From the NCBI GenBank assembly GCA_043820265.1, contig JBDREA010000139.1, positions 1 to 11,170 on the forward strand: 11,170 bases of DNA, written 5' to 3'. Each line of letters opens with the position of its first letter. The first letter of the stretch is position 1. Of this stretch, positions 1-5,794 are shown piece by piece. Both the position numbers and the translations under genes were made by a program. The notes under the pieces were generated by a model. That model was not told the DNA's origin. It saw only the letters and a list, made by a program, of their open reading frames with translations, and made no database searches. Origin of the DNA: JBDREA01 sp043820265. Its GTDB lineage: Archaea > Altiarchaeota > Altiarchaeia > IMC4 > JBDREA01.

Positions 1-225
1 CGACTAAAGACCGTCGCAGTAACAGACAACGAAGTCCTTCAGACTTTCAAAATCCTATCTGAAACAGAAGGTATAATGCCTGCTCTCGAATCAGCCCACG
101 CAGTGGCGTATGCCATGAAAAAGGCAAAGAAGATGGGAAAAGAGAAAATAATTCTAGTATGTCTTTCGGGGAGAGGAGACAAAGACATCCACACAGTCGC
201 AGAAGAGTTGGGGGGAGTGATATGA
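1..225 (+). CDS. trpB: Tryptophan synthase beta subunit TrpB, C-terminal fragment (5' end outside window)
   Basis: The first reading frame is open from base 1 to a TGA at 223-225 and gives 74 residues. They match the C-terminus of classical TrpB, the PLP enzyme that joins indole to L-serine to make L-tryptophan in the cytoplasmic alpha2-beta2 complex. Visible motifs are EGIMPALESAHA (fragment residues 23-34), the late TrpB segment that closes on the PLP site, and SGRGDKD (56-62), the conserved Ser-Gly-Arg-Gly-Asp-Lys-Asp near the cofactor ring nitrogen. The tail EELGGVI ends normally. The catalytic lysine and phosphate loop lie outside the window. The stop overlaps the trpA start (ATGA), so the two subunits are probably translated in a coupled way. 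This is the classical beta subunit rather than TrpB2, given this tail and the trpA partner directly behind it. Confidence 0.95.
   Translation, partial: RLKTVAVTDNEVLQTFKILSETEGIMPALESAHAVAYAMKKAKKMGKEKIILVCLSGRGDKDIHTVAEELGGVI
211..219 (+). promoter_or_regulatory. Shine-Dalgarno site for trpA within the end of trpB
   Basis: A G-rich stretch, GGGGGAGTG, lies 2 nt ahead of the trpA ATG at 222, inside the last codons of trpB. It resembles the archaeal/bacterial GGAGGTG consensus with short spacing. It supports ATG 222 over the longer open frame that begins at 159. Because it lies in trpB coding sequence, codon constraint (Gly-Gly-Val) also shapes it, so the call is moderate. Confidence 0.55.
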
Positions 226-1031
226 AGGGAAGGATAGCGGAAAAGTTCAGGGAGCTTGAGAAAAAAGGCGAAAAAACCCTCATCGGATTTCTCACCGCAG
301 GAGACCCTACTGAAATTCAAAGTCTCTCTTATGTGGACGCACTTGTAGCCGGGGGGGTAGACATCATGGAATTCGGCTTGCCGTTCTCTGATCCCATCGC
401 AGACGGACCGACTATCCAAAAGGCAAACCAGAGAAGCCTAAGGGCGGGGATGAACACGGACCGCTACTTTTCTCTTATAAAAAAAATCGAGAAAAAACAC
501 CCATATCTCCCAAAAATCTGCATGACATACTATAATATACTTTTAGCTAGAGGACTTCCAAGGTTTTGTGCCGATTGCGCAAAGTCGGGGATAGACGGAT
601 TGATCATCCCGGATCTACCGGTCGAAGAGGCTGGTCCCCTGAAAAATGCCTGCCGAAAAAACTCATTGGACCTGATCTTTATCGCTGCTCCAACGACAAC
701 AAAGACTCGATTAAAGCTAGTGGTAAAATCAAGCAGCGGATTCCTTTATATAGTGTCATTTCTTGGAGTCACAGGATCATCCTCTAAACTGTCTTCAAAG
801 ATAAAGCCCCTTATACGGGAAGTCCGAAAGATCAACAGAGCCATACCAATCTGTGTCGGATTCGGGATATCCACTGCTCATCACGTAAACGAAGTATGTA
901 GGTCGGAGGCGAATGGAGCGATAGTCGGTAGCGCATTCATCAAGTTAATAGAAAAAAACCTTGGAAAAAGAGATAAGACCAAGAGAGACCTTGAGAGACT
1001 GACCGCGATTTTGAAGAAGGCAGCCAAGTGA
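222..1031 (+). CDS. trpA: Tryptophan synthase alpha subunit TrpA (269 aa)
   Basis: TrpA cleaves indole-3-glycerol phosphate to indole and glyceraldehyde 3-phosphate and passes indole to TrpB. The protein is a TIM barrel of normal family length (about 260-270). The signature EFGLPFSDPIADGP spans residues 50-63. Glu50 and Asp61 correspond to the catalytic Glu49 and Asp60 of the E. coli enzyme. The GVTGSS loop and the later GFGIST and IVGSAF segments are the usual substrate-phosphate-binding and barrel-closing loops. The open frame extends upstream to 159, but that stretch is shadow of trpB. The ATG at 222 overlaps the trpB stop, has a G-rich SD just ahead, and begins MKGRIAEKFRELEKKG as in other TrpA proteins. 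It appears intact. It would be the last gene of a trp operon, because trpB2 downstream has its own promoter. Confidence 0.96.
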   Translation: MKGRIAEKFRELEKKGEKTLIGFLTAGDPTEIQSLSYVDALVAGGVDIMEFGLPFSDPIADGPTIQKANQRSLRAGMNTDRYFSLIKKIEKKHPYLPKICMTYYNILLARGLPRFCADCAKSGIDGLIIPDLPVEEAGPLKNACRKNSLDLIFIAAPTTTKTRLKLVVKSSSGFLYIVSFLGVTGSSSKLSSKIKPLIREVRKINRAIPICVGFGISTAHHVNEVCRSEANGAIVGSAFIKLIEKNLGKRDKTKRDLERLTAILKKAAK

Positions 1032-1050
1032 AATGCCAAAAGTTGTGCAT

Positions 1051-1067
1051 AAATACATATTTATATT
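1051..1067 (+). promoter_or_regulatory. Archaeal TATA-box-like promoter element for trpB2
   Basis: The 80-nt gap between trpA and trpB2 holds an AT-rich core, CATATTTATATT, at about 1056-1067. It resembles the archaeal TATA box bound by TBP. Transcription would be expected to begin about 25 nt downstream, near 1086-1092, leaving a 20-25 nt leader that still contains the SD at 1097-1103. The A-rich bases at 1049-1053 could serve as a TFB recognition element. The call rests on sequence and spacing only. Confidence 0.55.
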
Positions 1068-1096
1068 CGTAAAGAAAATTGTAGACATTCAATTCT

Positions 1097-1103
1097 AAGG
1101 TGG
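1097..1103 (+). promoter_or_regulatory. Shine-Dalgarno site deciding the trpB2 start
   Basis: TAAGGTGG lies about 8 nt ahead of the ATG at 1112. It also overlaps a GTG at 1100 that could act as an in-frame start four codons earlier. A ribosome binding AGGTGG would reach ATG 1112, so that start is preferred, and the GTG is read as part of the SD. Confidence 0.6.
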
Positions 1104-1111
1104 AAAAAAAC

Positions 1112-2473
1112 ATGGACCGAACAAAGATAAATCTTCACGAAGACGACATGCCAAAAAAATGGTATAACATACAAGCAGACCTGGCTGAACCTTTGTCTGC
1201 AGTCTACAGCCCCCAGACAATGGAGCCGGCTAAGCCTGAGGAACTTGCAGTGCTTTTTCCAATGGAGATCTTAAGACAAGAGATGAGTCAGGAAAGATAC
1301 GAACCAATCCCGGAAGAAGTCCGAGAAATCCTAAAACTTTGGAGACCGAGTCCGCTTTATCGAGCAAGGAGATTGGAGGAAAAACTCAAGACTCCCGCAA
1401 AGATTTACTACAAATGGGAAGGAGTGTCACCTCCGGGATCTCACAAACCGAACACAGCCATCCCACAAGCGTACTACAACATGCTTGAAGGAACAGAAAG
1501 GATCGCGACAGAGACGGGGGCAGGACAATGGGGCTCAAGCCTCGCATTCGCCACCCAGTTCTTCGGAATCGAATGCAAGGTCTACATGGTCCGGGTAAGC
1601 TACGACCAGAAACCCTACAGGAGAATCATGATGGAAACCTGGGGTGCAACATGCGTTCCATCGCCTTCGCCAGATACCCAATCCGGTCGCAATATGCTAG
1701 AACAGGACCCCGATTGTAGTGGAAGCCTGGGATTAGCTATAAGCGAGGCTGTCGAAGATGCTGCAACCCACGAAAACACAAAGTATTCCCTTGGAAGCGT
1801 GCTAAACCACGTTTGCATGCACCAGACGGTCATCGGCCAGGAGTCGATAGCCCAGCTTTCTGAGATAGACTTATATCCAGACATTGTCATCGGATGCGTT
1901 GGAGGAGGTTCCAACTTCTCAGGGCTTGCATTCCCATACGCAGGGGCTAAATTAAGAGGTAAAAAGCCAGACACTAGAATCGTCGCGGTAGAGCCGACGG
2001 CGTGTCCGACTTTAACCAAGGGAATCTACGCATATGATTATGGAGACTCTGCAAAACTTGGTCCGATTGTGAAGATGTACACACTAGGACACGATTTCAT
2101 GCCACCTGGTATCCATGCGGGAGGACTCAGATACCACGGAGACTCACCAATCTTAAGCAAGCTGGTAAAAGACGGAATCATGGAAGCCCAAGCATACCAT
2201 CAAGTCGCATGCTTTGAGGCTGCGCAGCTTTTCGCCCAAACCGAAGGATTCATCGTGGCTCCGGAAGCAGCCCACGCGATCAAGGCAGTAATTGAAGAAG
2301 CCAAGAAGTGCAAGGAATCAGGAGAAGAGAAAATCATCCTCTTCAACAACAGCGGACACGGCCACTTCGATCTGGGAGCCTACGACCTTTACCACCAAGG
2401 AAAACTCGTCGACTACGAATACCCAGAGGAACTGGTGAAGAAGTCACTTGAAAAACTGCCAAAGGTTGAGTAG
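1112..2473 (+). CDS. trpB2: TrpB2: PLP-dependent tryptophan synthase beta-like protein (COG1350 type, 453 aa)
   Basis: This is the second, longer type of beta chain found in many archaea and some bacteria. It is a fold-type II PLP enzyme that joins indole and serine (or O-phosphoserine in some members) to tryptophan without TrpA. The N-terminal extension (about residues 1-95) is typical of TrpB2 and absent from classical TrpB. The PLP Schiff-base lysine is Lys112 in GSHKPNTA. TETGAGQWG (133-141) is the substrate carboxylate loop, GGGSN (264-268) binds the cofactor phosphate, and NNSGHGHFD (412-420) is the C-terminal TrpB2 signature. Length is normal and no key residue is missing. It lies 80 nt behind trpA with its own TATA box and SD, so it is probably a separate unit. 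It may salvage indole rather than work in the TrpA complex. The start is ATG 1112; GTG 1100 would add four residues. Confidence is high for the family and moderate for the physiological role. Confidence 0.93.
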   Translation: MDRTKINLHEDDMPKKWYNIQADLAEPLSAVYSPQTMEPAKPEELAVLFPMEILRQEMSQERYEPIPEEVREILKLWRPSPLYRARRLEEKLKTPAKIYYKWEGVSPPGSHKPNTAIPQAYYNMLEGTERIATETGAGQWGSSLAFATQFFGIECKVYMVRVSYDQKPYRRIMMETWGATCVPSPSPDTQSGRNMLEQDPDCSGSLGLAISEAVEDAATHENTKYSLGSVLNHVCMHQTVIGQESIAQLSEIDLYPDIVIGCVGGGSNFSGLAFPYAGAKLRGKKPDTRIVAVEPTACPTLTKGIYAYDYGDSAKLGPIVKMYTLGHDFMPPGIHAGGLRYHGDSPILSKLVKDGIMEAQAYHQVACFEAAQLFAQTEGFIVAPEAAHAIKAVIEEAKKCKESGEEKIILFNNSGHGHFDLGAYDLYHQGKLVDYEYPEELVKKSLEKLPKVE

Positions 2474-2501
2474 ACAGTCTGCTCAACATCCTTTCTTTTT
2501 T
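2465..2501 (+). terminator. Hairpin plus T-tract terminator after trpB2, overlapping its stop codon
   Basis: Bases 2465-2487 form a near-perfect palindrome. The arms GTTGAGTAGAC and GTCTGCTCAAC flank a single central A; in RNA this folds to about nine pairs, including one G-U, with a five-base loop. The trpB2 stop TAG (2471-2473) sits inside the left arm. A pyrimidine run, CTTTCTTTTTT, follows at 2491-2501. On the opposite strand the G-U pair becomes a C-A mismatch and the following T-run is shorter, so the element looks aimed mainly at trpB2 transcripts. It could also help end the convergent gene. T-runs alone can terminate in archaea, so the hairpin may be an additional element. Confidence 0.6.
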
Positions 2502-3492
2502 AGTCGCCTTCCATATGTGGAATTGTGAGTTGTGGTATCAGAGACTTAATGGATTTAGGATGAAACCACGCCGTAACTCCATGTCCACCTTCGTATTCTT
2601 TGTCATGCATCTTTTGATCACATCGCGTACCGATCTGTACTAGCCCCCTACGGGTTGTAGCTACATCTATAACCGTACCAGGATACCATTTATGGTCTTT
2701 GTATAACACTTCAATCCTATCTTCGAGTTGAGCCCAATCTCTTGACTCCCTTGCTTCAACCTCGTCGATTCCGATGATGTGTATCAACCGGGTATTGGAC
2801 ATATCAATTCCTACATCACCACTTAATCTTAGCTGACCATCATTGAACGCAGAAGGAGGTTCTTTAACGATACCAAACTGTATTTTTCTGCGATAGTTGT
2901 CATCTGAAAGACCGAAAAGTATGCTGTGTTTATCCGCTTCTGAAAAAGGGCGACTCCCCATAGGATCATTAAGAGCGCTTTCTAATAGTTGTCTCTTAAC
3001 TTCAGCTGCGACTTTTGGGTCACTAAGATCGGCTCCTTGTAAATGCTTTAATTCTTCAGGAAAATGCAACAGATTAACTCTTTCAGAATCTGTCAGACTG
3101 TCAGCCACAACTTCACTTAAAAATCCTGCTTGAGTCCGGTTTATTCCACTTTGTGACACTTCATGTTCCACCATCACAATATGTCCTTTCCTAACTTTCC
3201 TTAGGGTCTGATCCATCGGACACTGAGGATTTCCTCTCGAGTTCTCAAATTCATGAGGAGTATTCTCAGAGACTCGAAGCAATTCTCGTTCGGGGGTTTT
3301 CCCCGTTCTTCGTACAGCATCGTACAATTCAATTTGTTCGTCCAAAGGGAGATATGGAAAGGTCTGAAGTACCTGATCTGAAATATCTCCTTTTAAGTCT
3401 TTAATTGATCCAAGGAGACTAACATTAATCCATGGAGGAAGAGGACTATGTGTTGTCCTAGGAATAATTCTTCTGACTTTTCTGGCCGCCAT
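2500..3492 (-). CDS. Unrecognised 330-aa protein with a C-terminal Tudor-like domain
   Basis: I do not recognise the full-length family. The N-terminus is basic (MAARKVRRIIPR). Residues about 35-205 are predominantly helical, with amphipathic segments around LPLDEQIELYDAVRR (48-62), VKRQLLESALNDP (165-177) and a stretch near 185-205, suggesting a helical repeat or bundle. Residues 220-250 look beta-rich. Residues 256-318 match the Tudor/Agenet pattern: a charged strand RIEVLYKDHKWYPGTV (259-274), a second strand VQIGTR (285-290), and a final AWFHPKSIKSLI (308-319). No signal peptide or membrane segment is seen, so it is probably cytoplasmic. The start at 3492 is the only sensible Met; there is no SD, and a TATA-like element 26-35 bp upstream suggests a leaderless or nearly leaderless mRNA. 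It is convergent with trpB2 and divergent from the 165-residue gene. Tudor-type folds bind methylated or charged peptides or nucleic acid in known proteins, but the partner here is unknown. Confidence 0.8.
   Translation of the reverse strand: MAARKVRRIIPRTTHSPLPPWINVSLLGSIKDLKGDISDQVLQTFPYLPLDEQIELYDAVRRTGKTPERELLRVSENTPHEFENSRGNPQCPMDQTLRKVRKGHIVMVEHEVSQSGINRTQAGFLSEVVADSLTDSERVNLLHFPEELKHLQGADLSDPKVAAEVKRQLLESALNDPMGSRPFSEADKHSILFGLSDDNYRRKIQFGIVKEPPSAFNDGQLRLSGDVGIDMSNTRLIHIIGIDEVEARESRDWAQLEDRIEVLYKDHKWYPGTVIDVATTRRGLVQIGTRCDQKMHDKEYEGGHGVTAWFHPKSIKSLIPQLTIPHMEGD
2539..2727 (-). other. Tudor/Agenet-like domain (residues 256-318 of the 330-aa protein)
   Basis: The order of elements fits a small five-stranded SH3-like barrel: a hydrophobic/charged first strand, the diagnostic K-W-Y-P-G-T-V turn (residues 268-274), a second strand with a basic turn (TTRRG), a third strand VQIG, a charged loop, and a terminal AWFHPKSIKSLI. 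Aromatic residues Tyr264, Trp269, Tyr270, Tyr300 and Trp309 could form a binding cage. Assignment is from pattern only; a KOW or other SH3-like barrel is the main alternative. Confidence 0.55.
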
Positions 3493-3516
3493 CTTGTTAT
3501 TAATATCATGAGAGAC

Positions 3517-3528
3517 ATCTATTTATTT
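3517..3528. promoter_or_regulatory. Shared AT-rich TATA-like element between divergent genes
   Basis: The 60-bp spacer between the divergent starts at 3492 (minus) and 3553 (plus) contains one run, CTATTTATTTCT. Read forward, TATTTATT is centred about 28 bp ahead of ATG 3553, the spacing expected for a leaderless archaeal transcript. Read in reverse, AAATAAATA is centred about 31 bp ahead of the ATG at 3492. Neither start has an SD. One element may serve both directions. Confidence 0.45.
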
Positions 3529-3552
3529 CTTTCCGCCCTTGTCCTAACAACC

Positions 3553-4050
3553 ATGACCCCAAAATCTTCTGATGAGGTTCGAGCCGATGTGATGCGCCGC
3601 TACAATAAAAATCCTGGTGAGTGGCGGGTTTGGGCTGGATTAGACGAGGATAAAAACTTTACCACCATCTTCATCAACAAGGGCAGGATGTGGGTCGTCA
3701 AGGATTTCCCCATTAATCCAGTGAAGTCGATTGGTGTGGGGTCAAAGATGAAGGCTGACGAGAATCTTGAAGTAGAATCTCCTCACACATTCGGTTTGCG
3801 CCCACTCAACCCAAATCAAGTGGAGGACTTAGTGAATGGGAGATTCGGTTCCGTTGGAGAGCTCCTTTCAGGCAAACCGATTTCTGAAGATGAGATCGCA
3901 GATCAGCCATTCATCCAGGGCCCCGTCTACATGCCAAACCAGCCGATAAAGTTCTCAACCAAACAACTGGAACTCGACGCAAAGATGCGAGCAGACCTCC
4001 AAAAGCTAATCGGAAAAAAGTACCCGGAATTCTTTAAATCCTACAGATAG
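3553..4050 (+). CDS. Unrecognised soluble 165-aa protein, first gene of a three-gene cluster
   Basis: I do not recognise this protein. The chosen start, ATG 3553, gives MTPKSSDEVRADVMRR and lies about 28 bp behind a TATA-like element, which fits a leaderless message. The open frame runs upstream to 3448, but that would overlap the divergent gene, and the extra residues lie in the promoter spacer. ATG 3508 is a less likely alternative; it would add a short hydrophobic stretch (YLFLSALVL). Visible features are a helix at about 5-18, a beta-rich section with EWRVWAGLDED and MWVVKDFPI (23-54), a middle segment around 84-112, and a lysine-rich C-terminal helix (135-165). With the preferred start there is no membrane segment or signal peptide. 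Four bases separate its stop from the COG3199 gene, so co-transcription is likely. A role linked to that kinase-like enzyme is possible but unproven. Confidence 0.75.
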   Translation: MTPKSSDEVRADVMRRYNKNPGEWRVWAGLDEDKNFTTIFINKGRMWVVKDFPINPVKSIGVGSKMKADENLEVESPHTFGLRPLNPNQVEDLVNGRFGSVGELLSGKPISEDEIADQPFIQGPVYMPNQPIKFSTKQLELDAKMRADLQKLIGKKYPEFFKSYR

Positions 4051-4054
4051 CAAC

Positions 4055-5158
4055 ATGAAAGTCGGTTTTCTTATCAATCCAATCGCTGGAATGGGCGGCC
4101 GCGTCGGACTCAAGGGTACGGACGGTGTCCTCGATGAGGCGATCAGGAGGGGGGCGAAACCTGTCTCAGAAGAGCGGGCGAAAAAGGCTTTGGAAGATGT
4201 TACTCTTAAAAAAACCAAATTTCTCACTTCATCAAATGAGATGGGGGAAGAGATCCTAAAAGAAAGAAAAATACCGAACGTAAAGGTCATTCATTTCGTT
4301 AAGGGAAAAAGTTCCTCGCGTGATACAAAACAAACCAGTAAAAAATTCCTAAAGGAAAAAGTTGATTTGGTTCTGTTTTGCGGCGGAGACGGCACGGCAA
4401 GGGACGTATATTCCATTGTTGGCGATAAAGTTCCGATCCTTGGCATTCCCGCGGGCGTCAAGATGCACTCTAGCGTTTTTGCTGTCAGTCCCCAGGCCGC
4501 CGGCGAAATACTTATGGCCTTCGCTGAGGGTAAAGCAGCAATCGGGGACGGAGACGTCATGGACATCGACGAAGACGCGTTTCGAAAAAACAGGGTGAGT
4601 GCGAGGCTTTACGGAGTGGCTAAGACTCCGTTGTTCGGCGACCTTATCCAGGCCGGAAAATTAAGCTTTGCAGGATCAGGCGAGGAGGAATCGAAAAAAG
4701 GGATCACAAAGTTTGCATCAGAGTTCCTCCACGACGACGAGTTGGTGATTTTGGGTTCTGGCTCAACAGTCGCTTCAGTGGCAGAAAAATTAGGAGTCGA
4801 AAAGACTTTGTTGGGGGTTGATGTTTTAAAGGGTGGGAAAATTGTTGCGAAGGATGTCAACGAAAACCAGCTTCTTGAAATCCTAAAAAACGAAAAAAAG
4901 ATCCAACTTCTCGTTTCCCCAATCGGGGCCCAAGGGTTCATTTTTGGGAGAGGAAACCAGCAGCTCAGTCCGAAGGTGCTGAAAAAGGTTGGATTAAAAA
5001 ATATAATTATCCTTGCGACACCTGAAAAGATCGCGTCATTTGACTACCTAAGGGTAGACACGGGCGATGAAAAACTGGATAAGGAATTATCCGGTAGCCG
5101 ACAAGTCGTGTGCGGTTACAGGATGGCGGCGAGAAAGGAAGTCGTGGGAGGAGCGTAG
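4055..5158 (+). CDS. ATP-NAD kinase-like protein (COG3199 / AcoX-type family), 367 aa
   Basis: The protein belongs to the diacylglycerol/NAD kinase superfamily. Residues 1-15 (MKVGFLINPIAGMGG) give the first strand and glycine loop. Residues 103-117 carry LVLFCGGDGTARD, whose GGDGT is the nucleotide-binding signature, and GIPAGVKMHSSVFAVSP (130-146) follows as in COG3199 members. The C-terminal half has GSGST (234-238) and a GAQGFIFGRGNQQLS block (291-305) characteristic of this group and absent from ordinary NAD kinases. Length matches the family (about 350-370). It is cytoplasmic, with no membrane segment. It probably phosphorylates NAD or another small hydroxyl substrate using ATP; the substrate cannot be told from sequence. 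It starts 4 nt after the 165-residue gene without a clear SD, and its stop directly abuts the LysE gene, so all three are probably one transcript. Family call is firm; activity is inferred. Confidence 0.88.
   Translation: MKVGFLINPIAGMGGRVGLKGTDGVLDEAIRRGAKPVSEERAKKALEDVTLKKTKFLTSSNEMGEEILKERKIPNVKVIHFVKGKSSSRDTKQTSKKFLKEKVDLVLFCGGDGTARDVYSIVGDKVPILGIPAGVKMHSSVFAVSPQAAGEILMAFAEGKAAIGDGDVMDIDEDAFRKNRVSARLYGVAKTPLFGDLIQAGKLSFAGSGEEESKKGITKFASEFLHDDELVILGSGSTVASVAEKLGVEKTLLGVDVLKGGKIVAKDVNENQLLEILKNEKKIQLLVSPIGAQGFIFGRGNQQLSPKVLKKVGLKNIIILATPEKIASFDYLRVDTGDEKLDKELSGSRQVVCGYRMAARKEVVGGA
5144..5152 (+). promoter_or_regulatory. Shine-Dalgarno site for the LysE-family gene
   Basis: GTGGGAGGAG ends about 6 nt ahead of the ATG at 5159, inside the last codons of the kinase-like gene. 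It is a strong SD and fixes the start of the exporter, whose ATG follows the upstream TAG with no gap. This points to translation of the exporter from the shared mRNA. Confidence 0.65.
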
Positions 5159-5794
5159 ATGGAATTAGGGGGGATATTAATACTTTTTTGGATGGGTTTC
5201 TCCATCGGTTTGTCTGGTGCTCTAATTCCCGGCCCACTTCTAGTCTACACAATCAACGAGTCTTTGAGGAAGGGGAGGTGGACAGGATTGGTTGTTATAC
5301 TCGGACATACGCTCGTGGAGGTTCTTGTGGTGCTTCTTTTCATCTATGGATTATTAGAGATCATAGATTCCACCACCATTTTCTCAACAGTCAGCATTCT
5401 TGGAGGAATCTTCCTTTTCTATACATCCTACGAGTTATTGAAGGAAGCAAACCTTGGCAAACCGGACCTTGAACTGAAAAAGAAGTTCGCTTATCCGACA
5501 GTAGTAGGGGGAATCCTCTTCACAGTTTTGAATCCTAGTTTCCCCTTGTGGTGGGTGACTGTTGGAAGTCGTATGCTCTTAGAAGGATTACGGCAGGCAG
5601 ACATGCTTGGGGTCTGGGTGATAGTCGCAGGACACTGGCTCGCCGACTTCGGCTGGTACATCGCCGTCGGATTCACGGCCTCAAACCAAAAAGAAACACT
5701 AATGGAAAAAGGCTGGATAAAAACACTAAAAAAAGTAATGGCAGCATTCCTAACAGTGATAGGGGTATATTTCTTACTGTCTGGTCTGGTTTAG
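5159..5794 (+). CDS. LysE/RhtB-family small-molecule exporter (211 aa)
   Basis: This is a six-helix inner-membrane protein of the LysE superfamily, which exports amino acids and related small molecules using the membrane gradient. Predicted hydrophobic segments are at about residues 5-30, 42-68, 73-92, 112-136, 148-173 and 190-211, and the length is normal for the family (about 200-215). The conserved motif after the first helix start is SGALIPGPLLVY (19-30), holding the PGP signature. LNPSFPLWW (124-132) corresponds to the conserved Asn-Pro in the fourth helix. A charged cytoplasmic loop lies at about 95-110. The substrate cannot be inferred. It is the last gene of the cluster with the COG3199 protein. 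The stop TAG at 5792-5794 overlaps the stop of the convergent giant gene, leaving no room for a separate terminator. Confidence 0.88.
   Translation: MELGGILILFWMGFSIGLSGALIPGPLLVYTINESLRKGRWTGLVVILGHTLVEVLVVLLFIYGLLEIIDSTTIFSTVSILGGIFLFYTSYELLKEANLGKPDLELKKKFAYPTVVGGILFTVLNPSFPLWWVTVGSRMLLEGLRQADMLGVWVIVAGHWLADFGWYIAVGFTASNQKETLMEKGWIKTLKKVMAAFLTVIGVYFLLSGLV

Noticed and set aside
159..221. Upstream extension of the trpA frame by 21 residues
   Set aside because: It lies inside trpB in another frame, has no homology to TrpA N-termini, and ATG 222 fits the stop-start overlap and SD.
1100..1111. GTG at 1100 as the trpB2 start
   Set aside because: The GTG is part of the AAGGTGG SD; ATG 1112 has proper spacing. 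The difference is only four residues.
1615..2019. 134-codon minus-strand frame within trpB2
   Set aside because: Shadow of a well-supported conserved enzyme gene.
3448..3552. N-terminal extension of the 165-aa protein (starts at 3448 or 3508), which would add a hydrophobic stretch resembling a signal peptide
   Set aside because: It overlaps the divergent gene or the promoter spacer, has no SD, and the TATA-like element places transcription start near 3553. ATG 3508 cannot be completely excluded.
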